Assembly: GCA_954871525.1 (NCBI GenBank)
Contig: OX940868.1
Coordinates: 29,879,056-29,943,055, forward strand
Length of the DNA: 64,000 nucleotides
Direction of reading: 5' to 3'
DNA from: Parietaria judaica
Lineage: Eukaryota > Streptophyta > Magnoliopsida > Rosales > Urticaceae
The number at the start of each line of letters is the position of its first letter. Within the stretch, counting starts at the first letter, position 1. Shown one piece after another: positions 48,243 to 63,100 of this stretch. Made by a program: the position numbers and the translations under genes. Below the pieces are notes generated by a model, which did no database searches, was not told where the DNA came from, and saw only the letters and a list, made by a program, of their open reading frames with translations.

Positions 48243-50872
48243 TTTATACCTTACCCGAACGGAAAGCGGGTCCAATTTTTTACTCTTTCAAAAATTGGGT
48301 CCGGTCCGGGTTTCCAAGAAATTCTATACGTTTAAGGAATTAGGCTGTGACCAGTTTTGAGCTACAATCAAAATTCTTTAAATTTATAATTTTAATCAAA
48401 TAGTTTGTATGTTCTTGATACATTAGTAATTTTGATAATATAATAAAATGGTGTGGTCTCAAACTATATTATTTTGATAGAGATTGGAGTGAGAAAAGTG
48501 AAAAGACTTATTTTCCACATTTTTTAGAAAATACATGAAAATAAAAAATGAAGAGCCTGATTAGTGTAATAGATCTAAACAATACGCGTGGAGTAAAATT
48601 CATAACAAGTCCTAGCTCCAATGTAATCAAATATAGAGCTATACTTGGAAACTAAATAATATCACTATTTGTAAGTTCATAAGAAGTCCTAGTCCTACTA
48701 GCTAACTAAGAAACTGATACCACAAATCTAATCCTGGAATCTCGCGTCCGGCTCTCGATTTTTGACCAAAAAATCTAGTTTTGTAACTGGAAACGAAAAC
48801 CGGGCTCCTAAATAAATTTTCTTCCTAGGGGATTACATTTTTTCACTTTGATAAAGTATCTGTATCCTTAATGTTTTTTAATCAAATGTACAAGATATTC
48901 TAGTTTGGTATATCTATGATATATATATATATATCAGATTATGGAACTTGTGAATATCTTCTTAATCACGTGGAGCTCACTTGCTTCTGGTTCTCATAAC
49001 AATCCAATTATGATGAACGTCTTGCAGGGACGGGGACGGTCTTCAAATGGGATAACCGGAAACTGGAAGTGGGTTGTGAAGCGTCGAGAAGATAAAAAAT
49101 CACCCGATCCAAAGAGTGATGTCCTCGCGGAAGCTAAAACTCCGAACCCTTCCTTTCATTCAAGTGAAGGAAAAGCTCGGATTGGAAAAAATGCAGCAGA
49201 ATTTACGATAGATACTGCGACGTTGAGGTGTGATGATGCTTATATTGATAGCTCAACCAAGCTGAAAGAGTTTAATCATCTTTCTGATACCCGTGATAAT
49301 AAGAGTTCTACGCCTTCGCCAAAGAGGAGTCCGACAATCAGAGAAAGAGACAAGAAACCTGAGAAATCCAAAAATTCAGGAGTCTTTGATATATTGCACA
49401 AAACCGGCTCTGTGAAGTTGAAACCTAATTTACGAGATATAAAGAGAGAGAGACGGAGCGAGATGCAGCGTGTTACAAAAGTCGGCGATGGAATAGTGTT
49501 AAGACCAGGAATGGTGCTTCTCAAGACCTATTTAAGTATAAGTGAGCAGGTACTAGATTCTCTTTTGCAAAAGCATTTTCTCTAGGGGCGAACCCGGGTT
49601 TTTGGCCTTTTTGGGCATGTTCCCGGCGTTTGGGGGCTTCCTATAATGCTCCTGGTTTTGGAAAAACCTGATTTGTATTTCAAAACCAGGAACCAGGCCG
49701 GGTCCAAACTCCATGCTCTAAAGTCTCAACCTTATAAAATAATATATGTACATAAAAACACATATTTCAAAACCGGGATCACGCCGATATATGTTCAACC
49801 AGCTTTAAGACAAAAATAACCTAACAAGACTGTTTTATTTCCCTGATTTCATTAAAATGGCATCTCTGTGTTGGCTTCAATACAGGTTAAAATAGTAAAG
49901 CGCTGCCGTGCCTTGGGAATTGGGCCTGGAGGTTTCTACCAACCCGGTTACAGTGACGGACGGAAACTTCGTTTGAACATGATGTGTCTCGGTAAGAATT
50001 GGGATCCCAGGACTGGTGCTTATGGTGATTGCAGGCCTAGTGATGGAGCTAAACCGCCATTAATTCCTTCCGAGTTCCTTCACTTGGTCGTACACGCAAT
50101 CAAAGATTCGCGGTCTGCTATCGAGAGAGAGTATAATGGTGGCAATGCAGCGAGGCTGCTTCCATGGATGGAACCAGACATCTGTTTGGCAAACTTTTAC
50201 ACCACAACCGGACGACTCGGGCTTCATCAGGTTTGTAGTAAGATTTTGTTAAATGCTGGCTTTGTGAATTATATTCCGAAGTTAGAATTATGTGGTTAAA
50301 CGGCTAGTGTTTTCAACTTGCTTGAACAGTAAGTTAAGTCTTTAACTCTGTTATTTTTTATTTATTTAGTGCGCAAAGAGAAAGTAAACTCTGAGATTGC
50401 TTGAGAACCAAGTTACTCTAACCAATGGTCTGTTTTGGTTAGCCTTGGATCTGAAAGACTGTTTAAGTATCTGTAAATCCCGTACGCGGATGAATAACGA
50501 CATAGAGCATATTTTTCCCGAACCCCAGAAGTTTCCGTATGTTCTTGTTTGGTTTCTTGTTAGGGTCTACTACCTTAACTTCGCTGGTTCCTTCAGGATC
50601 GTGATGAAAGCCGAGCAAGTATCAGAGCCGGGTTGCCTGTGGTGTCGTTCTCCATTGGAGACTCTGCAGTTTTCTTGTATGGCAACACGAGGGACGTTGA
50701 TAAAGCCGACGAGGTAGTTTTGGAATCAGGAGATGTTTTGATATTTGGTGGACCGTCCAGAAATGTCTTTCACGGCGTGGCTGAGATCCACCCGAACACT
50801 GCACCGAAGAAACTGCTTGACCAGATAGATCTCCGTCCTGGCCGCTTGAATCTCACATTCCGACAGTATTGA
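48085..50872 (+). CDS. ALKBH1: ALKBH1-type 2-oxoglutarate/Fe(II) dioxygenase
   Basis: A member of the AlkB nucleic-acid demethylase family; plant ALKBH1-type enzymes act on methylated DNA or RNA, exact substrate unknown here. Exons: 48085-48144, 49028-49549, 49886-50230, 50597-50872 (400 aa). Exon 1 encodes [20 protein letters not shown] and joins in phase 0 to [14 protein letters not shown]. The middle is charged and low-complexity. The catalytic core shows [14 protein letters not shown] (the NxY and HxD pair), the distal iron ligand in NVFHGV, and [10 protein letters not shown] (RxxxxxR, 2-oxoglutarate binding), so all key residues are present. Intron 1 requires a GC donor (CAG/GCAAGC), followed closely by CT and (TA)n. 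If exon 1 is wrong, an alternative start is the methionine about 27 codons upstream of the exon 2 acceptor. Arabidopsis has ALKBH1 genes next to HAOX genes. Confidence 0.88.
48161..48239. repeat. (TA)n microsatellite in ALKBH1 intron 1
   Basis: About 39 uninterrupted TA units, 17 bp after the intron 1 donor. Its open reading frames give only Tyr-Ile repeats. Confidence 0.95.
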
Positions 50873-51225
50873 ACTTCTTTTGCCCACTTTATGTATGCTT
50901 ATATTTTATTTATGTGGATTACTGGATACAATAATATTACAAACCCAAGCTAGATAGTAGATAGTAGTTGATCTTTGAAGTAAACTACTTTCGAATAGCG
51001 AATTTGAAGCCGGTTTTATTGTTTTAAACGAAGTAAAAATTTCAAATTCCGTACTTGTTACCGAGTATGAAAATACGGGGAAACCCGGAGCAAATCGATC
51101 CAGGCATCTTCTCTATTTAACAAGTGTCAACAAGCACGTCAACACGAGTTTCATTTTCGAATTATAGAATTGGTTGAGCTCTCTTCCACACCATTTATAT
51201 TAGAAACCAGACTATCATTGGGTGA

Positions 51226-51420
51226 TTTAAATTAAGAGAAGCTTATTTTAATGGTGAACCAAGCTGGAAAGCAGGGCACATGCTTGATAGTCATAAGAAG
51301 ATGACTTTTCTGGCACGTGCTCAAGCTTCTAATCCAGGCTTGGATTCTTTGCTTTCAGAACATGGAAGCAATCAAGGCAAGTCTTTAATGCTGCATGTCA
51401 GATTGATCATCATTAGCTCA
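51226..51420 (+). other. Unassigned 65-codon open frame, possible orphan exon
   Basis: The frame opens after a TGA at 51223 and closes at TGA 51421-51423; its first ATG is 51280. The translation has coding-like composition, for example NGEPSWKAGHMLDSHKKM and LARAQASNPGLDSLLSEHG, unlike the AT-rich surroundings. No family was recognised. It may be a relic exon, a small gene, or chance. Confidence 0.25.
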
Positions 51421-52096
51421 TGATTCTTGGTTACAACTTACAACTTACGTAGGGACAAAAAAAAATCCGTAATTATTTTTAAATGAGAAGAAGTGGAATT
51501 CCGATTCCGAAATAATTCGGAATTCGGAATTTGGATTTTTCTTGATTTAGGATTCTGATTTTCTATAATCTGATTTCTACTTTTCAGCAATAAGTATTTT
51601 ATTTTGACTGTCAGTTAAGACGACTTAAATTTGTAGGAAAAAAAAGAAGAAGAATAGTGGTCTTTTTAGATTCCGAAAACAACTGAATCCGAATTATCTA
51701 TGATTTTTTTTTACAGAAAATATTAATTTCATTAATGGGAGGGAGTAAGGTCCCTACTAACAAAACTTACAAGCCACTCAGGGCATTCAAACACTCACAA
51801 ATCCGATGACAAAACGGATAAACGTGTTTTGGCGATACAATTCGCCGACTCATTACAAGTGGTAAGGTAAGTTCATAAAATCTATAAAAATATTTGTATA
51901 TGCTAATCGCTATGTGTGTTTTTATATTCCTAATTTCTTTTTTAAACATGAATGTCTTTAGTTTAAAAAAATATTATTATTTAGAATTTCATCTTACACG
52001 TACGCATGTCTCTTTTATTAAAAATCTTAACGGAAAAGGAATTGGACTTTGCAGTGTTTTGTGACTTTTGAGTAGTAGTACTACTATTAAAAAAAA

Positions 52097-52563
52097 GTTA
52101 ATGATAACGAAAGTATCTAAAATTTAGTCAAAGTAGAACTTCTCATGTACTCAAAGTTTAAAAGTAGTGGTAAAAATACTTCAAGTCACATTTGAAGAGT
52201 TGACCACACCATTATCGTAACACCGTTAACTTACCGTTAACTCTGGCTACGTGGACAAACATTGGTTCCTGACATAAATTTTTTTGCCACATGGACGAGC
52301 CCACATCAGCCGTGTTTACTACAAAATAACGAATTAAACCACTAATCAATACTATTTAATACAACTAATTGAACCTAATAATTACACGTAACAAAACAGA
52401 TTTGTTCATGTGGCCAAAGTTTACGGACAAGTTAACGGCATTACAAGAATAGAGTGGTCAACTCTCCAAATACGATTTTGGATATTTTTGCCACCACTTT
52501 TAAACTTTTAGGTACACGAAAGGTTCATTGATCAAACTTCGAATATTTTCGCTATCATTAACC
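52097..52563. mobile_element. Foldback MITE, MULE-like
   Basis: The left end GTTAATGATAACGAAAGTAT pairs with the inverted right end GTTAATGATAGCGAAAATAT. Inside, GTTTAAAAGTAGTGGTAAAAA on the left is answered by an inverted TTTTTGCCACCACTTTTAAAC on the right, and AGAGTTGACCAC by GTGGTCAACTCT. No clear target duplication was found. No coding content. Confidence 0.7.
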
Positions 52564-52867
52564 CTACTAAAAATGATAATGAGAAATGAGAATATACCGA
52601 CACACAGTGTACAAAATTAGGTACTTACGCCGATTCCACATGTTTATATTTATACACATAATTTAGATACCAAAGCAGCAATGAAAAAAAAAACAAAACC
52701 CAATGTGCTGTGTTACGTTCACAAGTAACTTTTTTTTTGTTTACAGAACGTTCACAAGTAACTTATGTACACATGTAATTTACTCTTTCCCATCAGCGAT
52801 CCATGAATAAATAAATTAAACATTCCAATATATCCAAACCTTCGATTCCGTTGACTTTGGTCAAAAG

Positions 52868-54543
<1,676 letters not shown>

Positions 54544-55351
54544 CTTTTGCGCTGTGTTTGTTTTTTGTTCCAAGTCTGGTGATCAAGGCAATTGAAAAGT
54601 TGCGTCAGTCTTAGCCTTAGACATGGGCATATATACCAGGTTCAAAACAAAGATTTTTTACCCTTTTCTATTTTTTTTTTGTAAACCAGTCATCGTTTCA
54701 ATACCGGTAAACTACTAGTATTCTTACCAGTTACTTAGAGTTTCCAAAACCGGTTTTCTACAGGTCCAGGTTCAAAATCAGTAAAAAAAATCCGGATTAT
54801 CATCGGTCTGGTACCGTTCCACATTGGTGAAAAGCAGGCAACCGGGTCTGAAATGCCTACTAGTTCCTTGTCTCGGTTTTACCCCTGAGAGACTATGATT
54901 TATAAAGAGGAAGATAATTTATGAAAATGATATGATACGTCGGTACCTGAAAGCGAGCGCATGAAGATCCCAAGAGGGTGTCAGAAGCTAAAGCGCTGTG
55001 GCTGAAAATGGTGAAGCATTTGGTAATGGCTAAATCATAAGGTACTCTCGCAAGCAATTATGAAATTTCTCTTAGCTTTGAAGGCAAGTGAAGAAAATAC
55101 AAAATAATGGGCAGTTTTCTCTTTTTGCACTTTTCTTGTGATGTGGAGCGAAGAATAAGGGTCACCTTTTTGTAGGAGTAATGTGACAGATCGCCCACGT
55201 AGTAAATACAGTTTCTTTTTTAATTTTAATGACTATTTAAGAGATCGGGTGATGAGTCTTTCCCTCGTTGCCTTTTCCTTTTCAGTTAGAACAACTGAGC
55301 TTTTCACAAAGCTGAAGTTGGCAACCATGATACTTTTTTTTTATAAGGGTA

Positions 55352-55616
55352 GGGATATTTGCGGCAAAGTATCTCTTTGTACAAGACATATTTTAAATTT
55401 TATTTTGGTGCCGTAAAAGTTTTAAAAAAAGTAAAATATAGTTTTGACATAAGGAATTTGGAGCTTGTGGTAGAGTATTTTGTTTAGTCTTTTTGGAACT
55501 TTTGCCACAATAAAAATATATTTTGAAATTTACGGTATGATTTGAAACTATTTCCATGACAAAATAAAATTTAAAATATGTTGTGTACGATGAAGTACTC
55601 TGTAGTACATTTTCCG
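55352..55616. mobile_element. Short foldback element
   Basis: GGGATATTTGCGGCAAAGTA at the left and a GTACATTTTCC-containing right end are weakly inverted; inside, CATATTTTAAATTTTATTTT on the left is matched by AAAATAAAATTTAAAATATG on the right. The left end resembles the GGGATAATNGCGG ends of the elements at 25569 and 42532. The borders are approximate. Confidence 0.5.
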
Positions 55617-56135
55617 CGTCCTCTTCTATTTTCACCATGATTCTTATGGTGAAAATGTACACCAAAAGCAACGGAAATAAAAGGAACTCCACGTAAAAAA
55701 AATTAAATGAAAATTTAATTTAGAAAGAAAATCATGAATAGTAATCGAAGAAAATACATGGAAGATCAAGAGAATTTGTGATAATTGTAACCCCGAAGTT
55801 TAAAGAGTAAAGTACGTAATTACATAAACATTGTCGGCAGCTTAGCTTGTCACCCGAGGAAGCTTCACAATGAACCGGGCTTTGAACATGGATTCGGGTC
55901 ACAAATTCTAACATATAATAGAAATTTTGAGAAAATAATATATTATTCCCCTTTTAGTTGTTAAAATTATTAGTCCTTGTCTATTTTGGATCAAGTCCAA
56001 TTCCGGAATCTGGATATACATTAAGGCTTCATTTTCATAATATAAGAAGTGGAAAGTTCACCAAAATTGTTACGTGATAAGTTGGCTCTTCCCCTGCAAG
56101 AAACCTCCAATTTTTTGTTGAGGCCTTATATCACC

Positions 56136-56176
56136 AATATTAATTATCAATGTAATTAACATTGATAATTAATATT
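56136..56176. repeat. 41-bp near-perfect palindrome
   Basis: Arms AATATTAATTATCAATG and CATTGATAATTAATATT (17 bp, perfect) surround TAATTAA. It lies alone in the spacer 1 kb downstream of the ABCB gene. Confidence 0.85.
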
Positions 56177-57170
56177 AGTCGTGTCGGACTAGCTAATCCT
56201 CATTCATTCGATAGTTTTATTAGTGGAACACATTAAATCATCAAAACAAATCACAACATGATCTCAAAGGCTTTATTACTTGCTCCTCAAGGAAGTTAGT
56301 TAAGTTCGGTGAAGAGAAGCAACCAACTTTACAACGTGCACATGTGACAGTCATAAAAAGTATTCGATTCTATATATCCATATATATATATATGTATATG
56401 TGTGATATAGTAATGGTGTATGTGATGTTAGGTCATCGACTTCGATAGAGTCGTTGTTAGACATTATGTATATAATATATATGATATATCCAACGAATAA
56501 AATCGTGCACTACATAGTTTGATAGATGTAGTACATGATTTTCTGATTTTCTAAAAAAGAATTGTGATTGGAAACATATATGTAGTGTATGATGTGATGT
56601 CATCGAACTTAATATACTTGAATGGAACTGTGGAAGGTTTCAAAATTTCGGATTAAGTTGAATACCCGGGAATAAACCGACATTTTATAGAAGTTCAAAG
56701 AAAAACCAATGTATGCAACCCAAGACCCGATCTAAGAATTTCCCTATAATAGTTGGAAACCCGTGAATAACCCGGCATACTTAATTATTATTTATACTAT
56801 GCACAACTACTGTAGTTATACACTAAGAATAATATAATTGTTGAAAACCAATGTATGCAACGCGTTATACCTGTTGATTTTTAGTATTCAATATACTTAT
56901 TGATTTTTAGTATACTCACAAAATTATATGAGTATGACCAGTTGCGGGTTTTTAAAATCTTACTGAAATCCCGTCAATATACCCATAAAGTTGGGCCCTG
57001 GTTCGGTTCTTAGTTTCGGACACTAAAATGGTAAAACCTGAAATTTAGTGAAGTAATTGTCGTCCTTTATTTATACATCTAACAAATAAAATCTTGAACT
57101 ACATAGTTTAATGGATTTTAGTACATGATTTTCTCAAAAAGAATTGTTCTAAGATATGATTGAGATCCTC

Positions 57171-60100
57171 CTAAGAGAATGCATTTGCCTGAGTCTCAGC
57201 TTGAACCATGGAAGCATAGAGACCGCTGCGATTGGACGCTAAGGAGTCGTGGGTCCCGCACTCAGTGACGTGGCCATCAGTGACAACGGCAATCATGTCA
57301 GCCTCTCTTATGGTTGTTAACCGGTGGGCCACCACGATGGTGGTGGCTCGCTTGGAGACCTTCTTCAAAGCCTCTTTCACATGCCTCTCCGAGTCCAAGT
57401 CCAAGGCGCTGCTCGCTTCGTCTAGCAGCAAAATCTTCGACTTCTTCAATATGGCTCGCGCTATGGCGATCCTCTGCTTTTGCCCGCCGGATAGCTGGGC
57501 CCCGCTCTCCCCGACCTGTCGTCGTAAAGTCAACGAAATCGCAAATTGAATTTAGTTTAACCATAAACCAAATTTACCAAAATTTCTGCACTATTGAATT
57601 TTTGGCTTAAAAAAACGATAATTGTAATTAAATCTTCTACCGCTTCTTTCTATACGGATCCAGAGAGCGGACTTTATTAGTAAAACCGTAACCGATAATC
57701 AAAATTATTGTGACACATATTTGTTTTCGTGTTTAAACTTTGACAGTTAATCAATTTAAAAGGAGAATGCTCTTTACATAAAAATATGCTTAACAAAGTT
57801 TGAAAATTATGTTTGTATATATCAAATTTATTACCTTTAAATTTTTAATCAATCTTCTATGTATTCTCTATATTTCTTACGCCCAACCAATTTTCTACTT
57901 ATTTTTTACTTCTAATTACAAGCTGAAATTTGCATAGGATATTTCTAGTATATATATAAAAAAGGTAAATATTTATTTATCTTAAAAATGAGTTTGTGAA
58001 TGGATCATTTTGAACTTATAATGTAAATGATTTCCGTATGATTACGTATGAAAACCGAACCGAAAACTCTACCTGAGATTCATAGCCCTGAGGAAGGGCG
58101 CTGATGAAGCTGTGAATGAAAGCGTCTCTTGCAGCGTCTTCAATCTCGGCCCACGTGGCGCTTTGGTTCCCCATGGCGATGTTCTCCCTCATCGTCCCGC
58201 TGAACAGCGCCGGCTCTTGCCCCACCAGCGCCGTCTGTCGCCGCAGCCACTTCACGTCAACCTCCCTCAAGTCAACGCCCCCGATCACCACCCTCCCTTT
58301 GTCGGGGTCGTAGAATCTCTGCACCAGCCACGTCACCGTCGACTTTCCCGACCCACTCCCCCCGACCAGAGCCGCAACGGTCCCTCCTTTGACCTTCAGG
58401 CTGAACTCCCTGAGCACCACCACCTCAGGCCGACAAGGGTAGGAAAATGTCACCTTCTTCAACTCTATGTCCCAGTACTTTGATGACCTTGTCCCGTTGA
58501 CTATTGATCTTCCGTTTTTACCCTTGTCCCCGCCGATTAAGGGTCGGCGGTTTATCACGTTAAACACGGGTGGGATCGTGGACGACGCTGACGACGTGTC
58601 CGGGGCCAAACCGGCTAGCTGACCCACCGAAAAGGAGCTGAGAACGAGGATAAGGAAGATCTTGTAGACCACGCCGAAGTTCGTTATGTTCTCCTTAACG
58701 AGGTAAGCGCCGAACCATAATGTCAGCGTGTAAGCGCAGTACATTGCGCCTTGCGACGCGCCTAGGGTTAGACCGAGGATCTGTGAGCGCTTTGCCGACT
58801 TTTCCCGGGGCTCCGATAAGGCCCGATCGAAGGAATCCACGAGCCGGTCCTGAGCTGAAAAAGTCGCGACGGTTCGTATGTTAGCGGCCGCGCCGGACGC
58901 GATGTTGCTCGCCCGTGCATATGCCTCGTTGTCGAGTCTTGGACCGACATTGATGATCAAGTTGAGGTAGCTCGCGCCGAGCGTGAAAGGCGTCACCGCT
59001 GTGGCCAGGAGAGCGAGGCGCCATTGGAGAAAAAACGAGACACCAAGGCCTACCGCTGCGGAGCTGAGGCCCATGAGGAGGACGGAGAGGCGGTCGCCGA
59101 GGACAGAGCGGAAGGCAACACAGTTCACGGAGAGGCTCGAGACGAGCGCACCCGTGGAATTCTCGTCGTAGTCGAACCATCCGGGCTCTTGCTTCAGGAT
59201 GGAGCGGAAGAGGAGGTCTCTCACACGCGCGGTGAGCTTTGTCCCGGCGACGCCACAGAGGCCCTGTTGCCCCGTCATGGTGAGGATGCAGCCGAAGCCG
59301 AGGCCGACGAGGACGAGGCAGAGGGCTCCCACTTTGTTCCTTATCACCGATGGGTCGTCGTCGAAGTAGATCTGTAGAGCTCGGCCTAATACCAACGGAA
59401 ACGAGGAGAGAATCGCTCCTGATCAAAGCCACAAAATGTCAGAGTTCGGTTGAAATTTGAGAGACTTCAGAGGTGATTATGTCAAGAAGAAATGTGAATT
59501 CGAATTCAATCTACTGACGATGAATTGAATTTATTACATTTCATATGCAAATTGCAATGATCTTCCATAATATTCAACGAAATGTTGTAGTATTTAAAGA
59601 GCGTAACCCTGTATAATTTCAAATGATTCAAAGTCTAATTTCCTCCATGTCTCATTAGTTATGAGTAATCATCTATTTTCATCTGAACAATAAATCTTAT
59701 GACATACACATATTAGCGGTTATAGTACCCAAAGGCCACCCGATGTACAGTCTCAAGTCTAATTTCGTCGATGTCCCGTTAATGTTGTTGTTACATGAAA
59801 GACACGTACACGTCTACGAGCAAAAACATCGATATTATAATCCAATATTCTATTAGCGGAGTACACTAACTTAACCGGCATTAACTCGCACGAAATCGGA
59901 CCTTGGCTTAGTTTTGTTGATTTTGGGTACCAGTACCACTACCGTTATAAAATAAAAAATAATAAGAAATATACCGGCACATTTGGTACAATTACAAGAT
60001 ATTGGGTACTTATGCCGCAAATATCTAACAATAACTAGTGATCGGAATAACACCAACCTGCAAGCATGCTGAGGACAAACCCTAGTAGCAGTACCACTAC

Positions 60101-63100
60101 TTCCGGTCGTTGCAGCTTCCATATTTCGGAAAGCATATACTTTCCGACCGGCTTCGACTCCGGCTGTTCCTCAAGCTCATCCTCCACTTTCATGGACTTC
60201 ACGTACTTTGACACCGACGCGTCGTTTACGTAGCTCACCTGCCTTGCCCCATGCAACGTAGAATCCGCAGCAGTAATGTAATTTTTCTCCGTTGAGAACT
60301 GCTCGGAGGCGAGCTTGACGAGGGCGTAGTAGGCCCCGCCGGCATCGATGAGCTGGCTGTGGGTACCCAGCTCGACGACGGTGCCGCAGTCAAGGACAGC
60401 GATGGCGTGGGAGGAACGGACAGTGGCGAGGCGGTGGGCGATGACAACGGTGGTTCGGCCTGCGGAGATCTTGGTGATGGCTTTTTGGACGATGGTCTCG
60501 GACTCCGGGTCGAGCGCGCTGGTTGGTTCGTCGAGGAGGAGAAGTTTAGGGTTTTTTATCATGGCTCGGGCCAGGGCTATGCGCTGCTTCTGACCACCGG
60601 AGAGTGAGGTTCCTCGGTCTCCAAGCTAACTCAAAGTCAAACGATCTAGTCAACATTATTAGAGAAAAGAATAATATAAGTCTATGACTGTTGAGTAAAA
60701 GTTGTTACGGTTGGGAATAAGCCCTAATCGACAAAATCGGAAAACAAAAATAAAGTATCGAATCGAAAAATTGACACCAAAAAATTATATTGGTTCGTTC
60801 TTAGCTGCGTGACAGGTGCGACTAACCGCTTGTATATCTTTTCATTATAATTTAATCGGGAACTTTTTCGAGTATAATCTCTCAATCTCACATTTAAGAC
60901 TATTTAAAATACATGTGAGATTCCGGAGCAGTTTAATAATCAGTTAATTTATGTAAAGGCAATTCATTATAATACAAGATTTTTGAAGTGTAAAATTTTA
61001 AACTGAATATTCCTTTAAGTAGTTTTGTTGAGTATTTTTTTATCTAATAATCAAAATATCTACGAAAATTAACTTTAGAGGCCAAAAAAAAAAATTGTCT
61101 ATTTTTCATCAAATAATAAATGTCACTATATTGATGTGTAGACAATGTCATGCACAACTTATTTGTAAGGAGAGGCTAATTATGAGGTTAGAAAGTGACG
61201 GTCAACCTGAGTGAAGTAGCCTTGTGGGAGGGTTTTGATGAAGCCGTCAGCGTTGGCCGCGACGCAGGCGGCAACCGCCTCCTTCTCGGTGGCGTCGTCC
61301 TTTCCCATCATGATGTTTTCGAGAATGGTGGCGGCGAAGAGGACGGGCTCTTGGCCCACCATGCCTATCTGACTCCTCAGCCACTTCACCTGCAGCGTCC
61401 TCAAGTCATGACCGTCTAAAGTGATCACACCTGCCATAATGAGCACATCAATATAATCGCATTATATGTTCAGTTCATTTCTGTAGAAGATCACTCAAAT
61501 TAACTGGTTGCGTGCATCACAAGTAACTACACTTTACACCCAATGTTCTCGAAATCTTCAACTACACAAACCACCCGTAAGTCCAATCTACAGGTATTAA
61601 CGAGGGCGATACCGATCCAATTTTACGAGTATATATACCAAAAACGATGGGTTTACCGATAGGTTTTTTGTCAAATAATAGTAAATTTTAAGGGGTTTAT
61701 GGGTTTTTATACGGTTTTTAAAGTTATTATGCAATTTTATGCGGTTTTTAAGGTCTTGGTAATTTACACCAACGCTTTCGTTGTGATGATTTCAGAGAAT
61801 AGCTTCATTGCGAGAGCAAAAATCCTCAGTCTAGCAATTTACCTTTGTCAAGGTCGTAAAACCTCTCAATGAGGGCAAAAATTGTGGACTTGCCACCGCC
61901 GCTGGCACCAACCAATGCGACAGTTTTCGTAGCCGGAATGACCATGTTGAGGGAGTTGAGAATTTGAGTGTCGGGGCGAGAGGGGTAAGAAAAGCTGACA
62001 CCTTTGAACTCGATCCTTCCTCGAACATTAGGAACCGTCTTCCCCACCGGACTATACGGATCAATATCCGGAACACGATCTATGACCTCGAAAACCCGGC
62101 TCGCAGCCACAGTGCCTTGCGCGAACTGAGCGAAATACGAAAGCGACAACGCCAAGCCCCTACAATTACAAAGCATGATTCTCTAAAAAAAAATCACCAT
62201 TTTATTAAGTATTTATTTTTGTGATTGAGTTTACCAACACTTAAACCATCAGGTTTTACCTTCCACCGACGTTGACGCCAAAGAAGCAAGCAATGGCGTC
62301 TCCGCCAGAGATCTCCTTCCGAGCGACCAAGATTGAGCCGTACCAAAACGCTAACGCCCATGTCGCATACGTCACCAAATATATCACTCCCAACCCTGCA
62401 CCTTTTGCAAACCCTAGCTTTGCTCCAAAGGGAACAGACTTTTCCAACATCTCCGAGTATCTTTTCGCGAAATGATCCTCCGCAACAAACGAGAAAACGG
62501 TTCTGATCGAACCGATCGCCTGCTCCGCCACACTACCGGCTTTCCTATATGAAGCCTTCAACACAAAAACGAACAAAAAAATTAAGAATTCCGTGTACGC
62601 ATAATACATACAGTAACTGAACTAAGATATAAATACGGGGTCGAAAAAAATTACAACTTCTACGTCAATATGATACATACATAGATAATGCGTTCCTTTC
62701 TTTTTGAAGTAATGACGGATTTCATATATTGTAATTTTGTCAGGCAAATATACAAGTTCAAATACTCAGCGACTATAGTACCTCTTCTTTAGACGTAAGG
62801 CCGACGTAAACAGCCTTGTAAGCCAAACCGCAGAACATCATCAAGGGTATGACGGCGAAAACCACAAGCGACACTTTCCACGACCTTAAGAACCCAACCA
62901 CGTAGCCACACACGAAGGTGAACACATTGTTGATGAAATGTGGCATCTGCGTCGTTCGAAAGTCAACGGTCAACTCAGCAGAAGATGTATATTTTGTCTA
63001 ATCTGATAGTAGTTATAATCAGCGAACCTTCTCGCCCATGACTTCTTGGATCTGAGCCACGTCACTGGAAATGCCATGCATGATGTCGCTGGTGCTGATC

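Larger units (their letters stand above)
50873..52867. other. Convergent spacer ALKBH1/CORD
   Basis: Two kilobases with the ALKBH1 3' UTR, an unexplained 65-codon open frame (51226-51420), an AT-rich region with GAATTCGGAATT-type repeats (51500-51720), a foldback element (52097-52563) and, at 52585-52635, a partial sequence (ACCGACACACAGTG followed by AGGTACTTACGCCG) that also appears at 59970-60030. Confidence 0.55.
54544..57170. other. Spacer CORD to ABCB
   Basis: It contains the CORD promoter and probable 5'-UTR exon (to about 55030), a stretch rich in ACCGGT/GGTTC wording at 54630-54890 like that in JAZ intron 2 (1730-2030) and ALKBH1 intron 2 (49595-49730), a small foldback (about 55352-55616), a 41-bp palindrome (56136-56176), (TA)n patches near 56375-56400 and the ABCB 3' region. 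No gene was recognised. Confidence 0.5.

Noticed and set aside
47888..48343. A 151-codon open frame spanning the ALKBH1 leader and the (TA)n repeat
   Set aside because: More than a third is Tyr-Ile from TA repeats, the rest matches nothing, and exon 1 of ALKBH1 reads in another frame.
59024..59377. Plus-strand open frame opposite the ABCB gene, acidic and Glu-rich
   Set aside because: It is the antisense of the GC-rich second membrane domain.
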